From NCBI RefSeq assembly GCF_901000735.1, contig NC_081548.1, positions 10,794,744 to 10,858,743 on the forward strand: DNA of 64,000 nucleotides. Reading direction: 5' to 3'. Shown here piece after piece: positions 58,104-64,000 of the stretch. The stretch comes from Corylus avellana (lineage: Eukaryota; Streptophyta; Magnoliopsida; Fagales; Betulaceae). A model generated the notes under the pieces. It saw only the letters and a program-made list of their open reading frames with translations. It searched no databases and was not told the origin of the DNA. The position numbers and the translations under genes are program-made. Each line of letters starts with the position of its first letter. Positions within the stretch are counted from its first letter, which is position 1.

Positions 58104-59639
58104 GTTTAGCTTTACCAAGTCCAGCAAAGAACTTTGGGTGGCATGACCCAGGATACATTCATTCTGCGGTAATGACAGGACTTGAACCTTCAAGCACCTT
58201 CTCCTACAGATACGGAAGGTTTTAGCAACTTTCTTTATAACAACTACTCATAGTTTCAGAAAGGAAAAATGCTATTCTTACTCCAAATTCATTAATGCTA
58301 CTCCATCACGTAGTTATTGACCATTTTTGCCATATGTATGTGTGTGCGCTTGTATCTGTGTAGCGGCTATTTTTTTTTAATTTCAAAAAATACTGTAGTG
58401 AGTCAGCTGGTTGGAGTGAACAAATCCAATTTCGAACTCCACTTGCGGGAGGATCAGATGAGCTCAAGTTTTTAGCATTTGGCGATATGGGAAAGGCTCC
58501 CTATGATGTTTCTGCCGAGCACTACATTCAGGTAGGATGCATTTTCTGTTGCAAATAGTAAGACCGGAAATTTTGTTTTGACAAAACCTTCAAGGTTTTC
58601 TTCTTTAAGCACATTCCAATGAATTAGCAAAGTTTATAACTAGCGAAAATGAAGAGATCTCGCATTAATAACATGATCATAATTGTGCATTATGGTGATT
58701 CCAGTCTTTTACTTCTAACTTGAATTTCAAAAATGAAAATTGATACTTCTAGAATCACAACTAAACTGATACTATGAAAGCAGCTCATGTAATAACCCTT
58801 TCTTTTTTTCTTTTTTCTTTTTTTTGTGATACATAGCTGGGGTCCCTCTCAGTGATTGAAGCCATTGCCAATAAAGTAGATTCTAACAAGGCAGACTCAA
58901 TCTTCCACATTGGAGATATAAGCTATGCCACTGGCTTTTTAGTTGAATGGGATTTTTTCCTTCAGCAAATAAGCCATGTAGCATCACTAGTTTCTTACAT
59001 GACTGCAATTGGAAACCATGAGCGGTACCTTTCCCATGTGCATACTTAATAAGTGTTGTTATTGTCATTCCAGATAAAAGTACATTCCCAAGTAATCAGC
59101 TTTGGAATTTGAATTATATTCATTCCTTCTTGGGGTAACTATGGTTGACTTGCACATGGGGATTGCTGTTATATCTGCATTTTTTTTTTTTCTTTCAAGG
59201 ATTACATAGAGTTGGGATCAATGTATATAACTCCTGATTCAGGAGGACAATGTGGAGTACCTTATGAAACTTACTTTCCCATGCCAACCCCAGCAAAGGA
59301 TAAGCCATGGTATTCCATAGAACAAGCCAGTGTTCACTTCACAGTGATTTCTATTGAGCATGATTGGTCACAAAATTCTGAGCAGGTTAGAATCAAGCGC
59401 TTTATATCCTTTATGTTTATCTCCTAATCTAATCAGATATCACCTTCTTTCAAATATATGCAAATCCATCAGTATGAGTGGATGAAAAAGGACGTGGCTT
59501 CCGTTGATCGATCAAAAACTCCTTGGTTAATTTTCATGGGGTATGTGAATCTTACATATATTTTCATTGTTCTTCAAATTAATGTTGGCGATCTTGAAGA
59601 TGTAATTCGGGTGTTCATGTGTGTTTGTGGATGTATGTG

Positions 59640-60167
59640 TGATGCAAATCACAGGTCCCCAGGAAGTGAGATCATGCGCACGTGTACCTGCGATCGAGCG
59701 CACTTCCAGACAATTGCGCACCAAGTCACCTGGTTGGGCGATCGATCGCCCTTGTATCTGCGATCGATCGCACACAGAGCTGCTTATGTTATATTATGCA
59801 TTTTAAATTAGGTTAAGCCGTCTTTATTTCCTTGTTTTAGTAGGATTAGGGTTTTGGGAGTCAATATTTTGTTATTTTATTAGGTTTAGGGTTTTGGGGG
59901 TATTTATGTCATATTTTATATGCTTTAGGGTTTTAGGCTATAAATATATGCTTATAGCCTCCAGAGAAAACAGTTTATGATTATTATTTGGTTTTCTCAA
60001 TAAGAATACTCAGAGTTGAGTTTCTTCATTACTTTTCCTTAAATTCATAGATAGCATCTATTGATTTGAGAAGGTTTCTTTGATTCTTGTGATAGTCTCA
60101 CAATCTTAGAAATATTTATCCATTCTACTTGCTGTTTTCTTGTTCACTACAATCCTATGCTGCATCA
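59640..60167 (+). mobile_element. 5' LTR of the retrotransposon that truncates the PAP gene
   Basis: 528 bp bounded by TGATGCA and TGCATCA. A TATA box (CTATAAATATATGC) lies near 59939. After two bases follows TGGTATCCAAGCTC, a decayed form of the tRNA-Met primer site TGGTATCAGAGC. The LTR contains GGGCGATCGATCGCCC and TGCGATCGATCGCAC palindromes near 59737-59773. It lies in the intron after PAP exon 9. Confidence 0.7.
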
Positions 60168-60754
60168 ATTGGTATCCAAGCTCAGTTACTTTCCATGAAT
60201 GGGGAGGAGCAACCGCTTTGCAGACATGAACGAGGTGTATGTGCGAATAGAGACAACACGTAAGGAGCAACCGGCGATTCGTTTGAGGCACATGAATGGT
60301 GGGCCGAACAATTGTCGTTGCCAACCAAGACTGCGAGTCGCGGACGCGTAAGGCAAATCTACCACTGAACATTGGCAACACACGGAGGATCGATTCAGGG
60401 CTATGAGGGATCAAATTGAAGACCTCACTACCCAATTATCCAACTTGTGTGGTCAACATGGGAACAGATCTAGAAACCCGGAGCGCCGAATGCACGGACG
60501 TTAGCACCTTGCGCAAGCTCATGCCAATCGGCAAGTAAGTAGATTCGAACTCAAAATTTCGAAATTCGACGGGGATCTAGAACCCGACGAATTTTTGGAT
60601 TGGGTGTTGGCTATTAAAGAGATTTTTGAATTCAACAGGGTGCCCGATGAACACATGTCTCTTTGGTGGTACATACATTCTAGGAAAGAGTTGGTGCGTG
60701 GTGGCAACAACTGAAGAAAACTAGGAAGTGAGAAGGCAAATTGAAGATCAATAG
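60168..60754 (+). pseudogene. Decayed Ty3/gypsy gag fragment
   Basis: After the primer site, plus-strand frames give a gag-like region with frameshifts: FELKISKFDGDLEPDEFLDW then VLAIKEIFEFNRVPDEH near 60545-60655, followed by a WWQQLKKTRK-type end near 60700. These are the familiar landmarks of plant Ty3/gypsy gag. The region is broken off at 60755, where another LTR begins. Confidence 0.7.
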
Positions 60755-62225
60755 TGTAACATCCCCAGCCCATTAAGGCTGAGTTTGCCACTTTTCTTCT
60801 TTTACAACAAAAGTTTTTGCAAAGATCTATAAGGTCTATCAGAGTACTTGATTTGAAAGGATACAATCAATGTATAAAACATTCTTCAAGAGATTTTATT
60901 ACAAACGAAATTAGGAAATATTAAACTTTAGTTGCGAAATATCATATTATTACAATAACTGATATGAAAAGACTTTGAAAGTTAATAATTATTCCCGGTC
61001 CCATTTCGGCCTTCTATTCCAGTGTCCTTTCTACCTGAAAACAAGAAATAAAACTGAATGAGGCCAAAGGGGTCCAGCAAGTAAAATCCACAACCATAGA
61101 TAGTTTTACTCCTTGTTCTCAGTTTTAAAAATCGTTTTCACAAATAAATATACATCCAGCCATAATAATACATGTATGTACGGTTGCATCTCCTGTAGCA
61201 TATATATACTATTACATCTAGTAATAGATCATCGTCATAAATCATCTTTATAAATCATCATTGTAAATCATCATTATAAATCATCATTGTAAATCATCAT
61301 AACATATCATCGTTGAAATTATATTATCATTTTCTCATATTAGGGCCCATGTACACTGTTACCCCTGTGTACGAGGGTTGCAGGTCCTTGTGACCATGGC
61401 ACTGAACTGTGGCCTCAGCCATGCCCGACCGTCAATTAACTCTTTCTTGGTGCACTCAACGGTCATGTTGATGGAATACCACCTTCTTGCATAGCCTCCG
61501 TCAGTGGTTTCGCCTCCATCAGAGTATTAGTACCGAACTCCCCTCATCCTTACTTATCTTGGGGCCAAAAATAATCTCCTCCATACATGTGCCCTCATTT
61601 CATAAACATTTAACTCATTTCTTGTACTTTTTTTTGTGCTTCTTTTGATGCATCTTAGGGCAACATGTAGGAGGGTTTATCATCATTCTTCTTTCTTATA
61701 ATCATCATCATTTCTCAACTTTCTTTTTTTTTCAAAATGGAAACTTTTCCAAATACAAACTCGTTGTGCTTAGAAAGCGTTTAAAGAAATAGAAACTTTC
61801 TAAATAATTCTTTTAGAAATCCTTCATGCATGCAACATATCTCTATGATAGGTAAATAAAATAATCATCTACAGTTTAATACAAGAATGAATAAATAGCA
61901 AGGCATGAAGTAATTTTAGAAGGGGTAGTGAATTTACTTACTTCTAGACTGAAGCTAAAAAGTGGTTTGAATGATCTAGTTGCTCCAATTTGACTAACAT
62001 CACTAGTATATCTTTTGAAACTAATTTCTCAAGTCCGTTCTCTCTCGTGTTCTTTCTTTCTTGCAACGCTTTGTCTCGCCCTTTCTCTCTCTGTTTTGTG
62101 TAAACACTTTCAGAAAGAAGAAAGACCGAGTAGAAAACGGAAGAAGGAAGAATATGTGGAAGAGAATGGAGAGGAGTGGTGAAATTTGTGAAGAAGAAGA
62201 ACTCTATTTATAGGAAAAAAAAATC
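60755..62225 (-). mobile_element. LTR (U5-R-part U3) of a minus-strand Ty3/gypsy element
   Basis: Begins TGTAACATCCCCAGCCC on the plus strand. On the minus strand a TATA box (CCTATAAATAG) lies near 62204-62214, so transcription would run leftwards, in line with the minus-strand pol at 62870-64000. It contains a 15-16-base minisatellite with AAATCATCATTGT at 61235-61315. The right limit is uncertain because of the minisatellite; it may extend to about 62848. Confidence 0.6.
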
Positions 62226-62229
62226 AAAT

Positions 62230-62850
62230 ACTATTCTACCTTTCATTTACAATTCTAGCCTCATTTTACTATTACATCTACCAACACTATTATATCTACA
62301 TTTATTCATCTACAATTATTCATCTACAATTCTACCCTCATTTTACTATTCCATCTACCAACACTATTATACATATATTTATCCATCTACAATTCTACCC
62401 TCATTTTACTATTTCATCTACCGACACTATTATACCTACATTTATCCATCTACAATTCTACCCTCCTTCTACCAATACTACCCTCCTTCTACATTTATTC
62501 ATCTACAATTCTACCCTCATTTTACTATTCCATCTACCAATACTACTATACCTACATTTATCCATCTACAATTTTACCCTCGTTTTACTATTTCATCTAC
62601 CAACACTATTATACCTACATTTATCCATTTACAATTCTACCCTCCTTCTACCAATACTACCCTCCTTCTACATTTATTCATCTACAATTCTACCCTCATT
62701 TTACTATTCCATCTACCAACACTACTATACCTACATTTATCCATCTACAATTCTACCCTCATTTTACTATTTCATCTACCAACACTATTATACCTACCTT
62801 TATCCATATACAATTCTACCCTCCTTTTACCAATACTATTATATCAACGG
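62230..62850. repeat. Minisatellite with about 180-bp higher-order period
   Basis: About ten units of 60-odd bases containing CTACAATTCTACCCTCATTT and ACTATTCCATCTACCAACAC, grouped so that the marker CTCCTTCTACCAATACTACC recurs at 62462 and 62642, 180 bases apart. The open plus-strand frame across it is a repeat artefact. Confidence 0.8.
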
Positions 62851-62864
62851 AAGATATTAGATCC

Positions 62865-64000
62865 AGCTTCCCTTGAAATCAAGAACACACAATCGCAGCA
62901 TGTCTTCCAAATTTTGAATTGTTCGTTCCGTCTGCCCATCGGTTTGAGGGTGAAATGCTGTGCTGAAAGTTAGCCTTGTACCCATTGCCTCTTGTAAACT
63001 CCATCAAAATCTTAAGGTAAATCTTGGATCTCGATCCGACACAATGGATACGGGAACTCCATGTAGTCGTACGATCTCCTTGACATAGAGTTTTGTGAGC
63101 CGATCCATACTGTAATTCATCTTGATAGGTAGAAAGTGTGCAGTTTTAGTTAACCGATCAACAATGGCCCAAATCGCATCTTGACCACTTTGAGCCTTGG
63201 AAAAACCAGACACAAAGTCCATCGAAATACGTTCCCATTTCCATTCTAGAATAGGAAGAGGTTGTAAAGGCTCTACAGGTCTTTGATGTTCTGCCTTAAC
63301 TTGTTGACACGTTAGGCATCGCTCCACGTATTGCGCGATATCCTTCTTCATTCTATTCCACCAATAGCTTTTGCGTAAGTCTTGATACATCTTCGTGCTT
63401 CCCGGTTGGACTGTATATAAGGATTGATGGGCTTCTGACAAGATGACCTTCTTCAATTCTGCATTATTGGGAACGCACACTCGGTCACGAAATCTTAACA
63501 CTCCATCCTTGGAGATCTGGAAATTTGGTTGTAGCCCCTTCTCCACTCCTTCACGAATTATAGTTGACTCGCTGTCTAAAAGCTGTACTATCTTGATTTG
63601 TTCCAATAAGGTTGACTTCAGGGTTAGGCTGCTCATGCAAGATTGAATTATCTCTATCCCTGCTTTGTCCAGGTCAAGGAGTAACTTCTGATGCATCGTG
63701 AACATGGCCGATAATGTTCCCTCCGTGGTTCTTTTGCTGAGAGCGTCAGCGACTACATTCGCCTTTCCAGGGTTGCAGTTGATCTTACAGTCGTAGTTGT
63801 TTAGTAGTTCCAACCAACACCTTTGTCGCATATTGAGAGCTCCTTTTGGGTGAAGAAATACTTCAGGCTCTTGTGATTTGTGAAGATTTCGCAATGCTCT
63901 CCGTACAGGTAATGTCACCATATCTTTAAAGCAAAGACTACTGCGGCTAGCTCGAGATCATGAGTTGGGTAATTGCGTTCATAAGTCTTCAACTGTCTTG
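62865..64000 (-). pseudogene. Ty3/gypsy pol fragment: RNase H end and integrase
   Basis: From the right edge the minus strand reads [20 protein letters not shown] of the RNase H region, then a TGA at 63915-63917. A frame change near 63838 follows, then [20 protein letters not shown] and [10 protein letters not shown]. The integrase follows with [65 protein letters not shown] and [13 protein letters not shown] at 63004-63006 replaces a Trp, after which [20 protein letters not shown] continues to about 62870. The zinc-finger His in VHPG is Gln here (VQPG). The wording is that of chromovirus-type integrases. Several lesions, so inactive. Confidence 0.85.

Larger units (their letters stand above)
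53403..59540 (+). pseudogene. Purple acid phosphatase-like gene (metallophosphoesterase), truncated
   Basis: Nine exons: 53403-53611, 53711-53798, 56922-57188, 57484-57592, 58104-58218, 58399-58531, 58837-59024, about 59200-59385, 59473-59540. The start MEPCKYSSWVFRFFIILLVF looks like a secretory signal peptide. Exon 3 holds the N-terminal domain (GYLRCKKKQRKKYSKGKCIV), exons 4-5 the fibronectin-like part (MRLTWVSGNMEPQQVQYGNG, GWHDPGYIHSAVMTGL), and exons 6-7 metal-ligand motifs FGDMGK, GDISYA and GNHE. The later VxxH and GHxH motifs are missing because the gene stops after TPWLIFMG. Lesions: TAG at 53580-53582 where a Trp (DWVAMISP) is expected, a shifted acceptor before exon 8, and the lost 3' end. 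Closest to the plant probable-inactive PAP or nucleotide phosphodiesterase-like group. Confidence 0.85.

Noticed and set aside
62176..62973. 265-codon plus-strand ORF
   Set aside because: Repeats the peptide YNSTLILLFHLPTLLYLHLS; it is the translation of a minisatellite.

Overview
The window looks like a repeat-rich, AT-rich piece of a flowering-plant nuclear genome. A TIR-type resistance gene is present, a class found in eudicots and missing from grasses, so a eudicot is likely. A woody rosid is my guess from overall flavour only. Three runs of exactly 100 N (3838-3937, 18505-18604, 50978-51077) are scaffold gaps, so order and copy number next to them are uncertain.

Layout. 1-2236: 3' end of a Ty3/gypsy element (Tat-like) with an antisense ORF and a 688-bp LTR. 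2237-5530: two tandem copies of a segment that carries a tRNA-derived SINE and the last exon of a TIR-NBS-LRR gene. 4712-11221 (minus): the rest of that resistance gene, with intact TIR and NB-ARC exons but a frameshifted LRR exon. 11222-18504: non-coding sequence with a solo LTR, foldback elements, inverted repeats and a 112-bp tandem duplication. 18605-20970: a complete non-autonomous LTR element without recognisable protein genes, filled with short tandem repeats. 20971-27422: nested MITE or hAT-like and foldback elements and an old inverted duplication.

27423 to about 36900: a CACTA (En/Spm) transposon on the minus strand. It has its TIR, palindromic subterminal repeats, a hairpin array, a captured fragment of a plant 6-phosphofructokinase gene, a TNP1-like gene whose seven exons all splice in frame, and a TNP2 transposase gene that is complete except for one apparent single-base frameshift. 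Fragments of a plant D-alanine--D-alanine ligase-like gene follow at 36.9-37.8 kb, fused to the same kind of palindromic repeat. 38542-50977: a decayed Ty1/copia element arranged LTR-internal-LTR-internal up to a gap. 51078-52990: a second, inverted copy of the CACTA end, including the captured phosphofructokinase exons.

53403-59540 (plus): a purple acid phosphatase-like gene in nine recognisable exons. It is dead: a stop codon in exon 1, a damaged acceptor before exon 8, and its 3' end replaced by an LTR retrotransposon at 59640. That element is interrupted in gag by a second, minus-strand Ty3/gypsy element running to the window end, with a large minisatellite near its LTR.

Overall, two host genes (a TNL and a PAP) have been eroded by transposons. 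The most interesting part is the CACTA family, which combines transposase genes, captured host exons with usable splice sites, and unusually regular 15-bp-arm hairpins.
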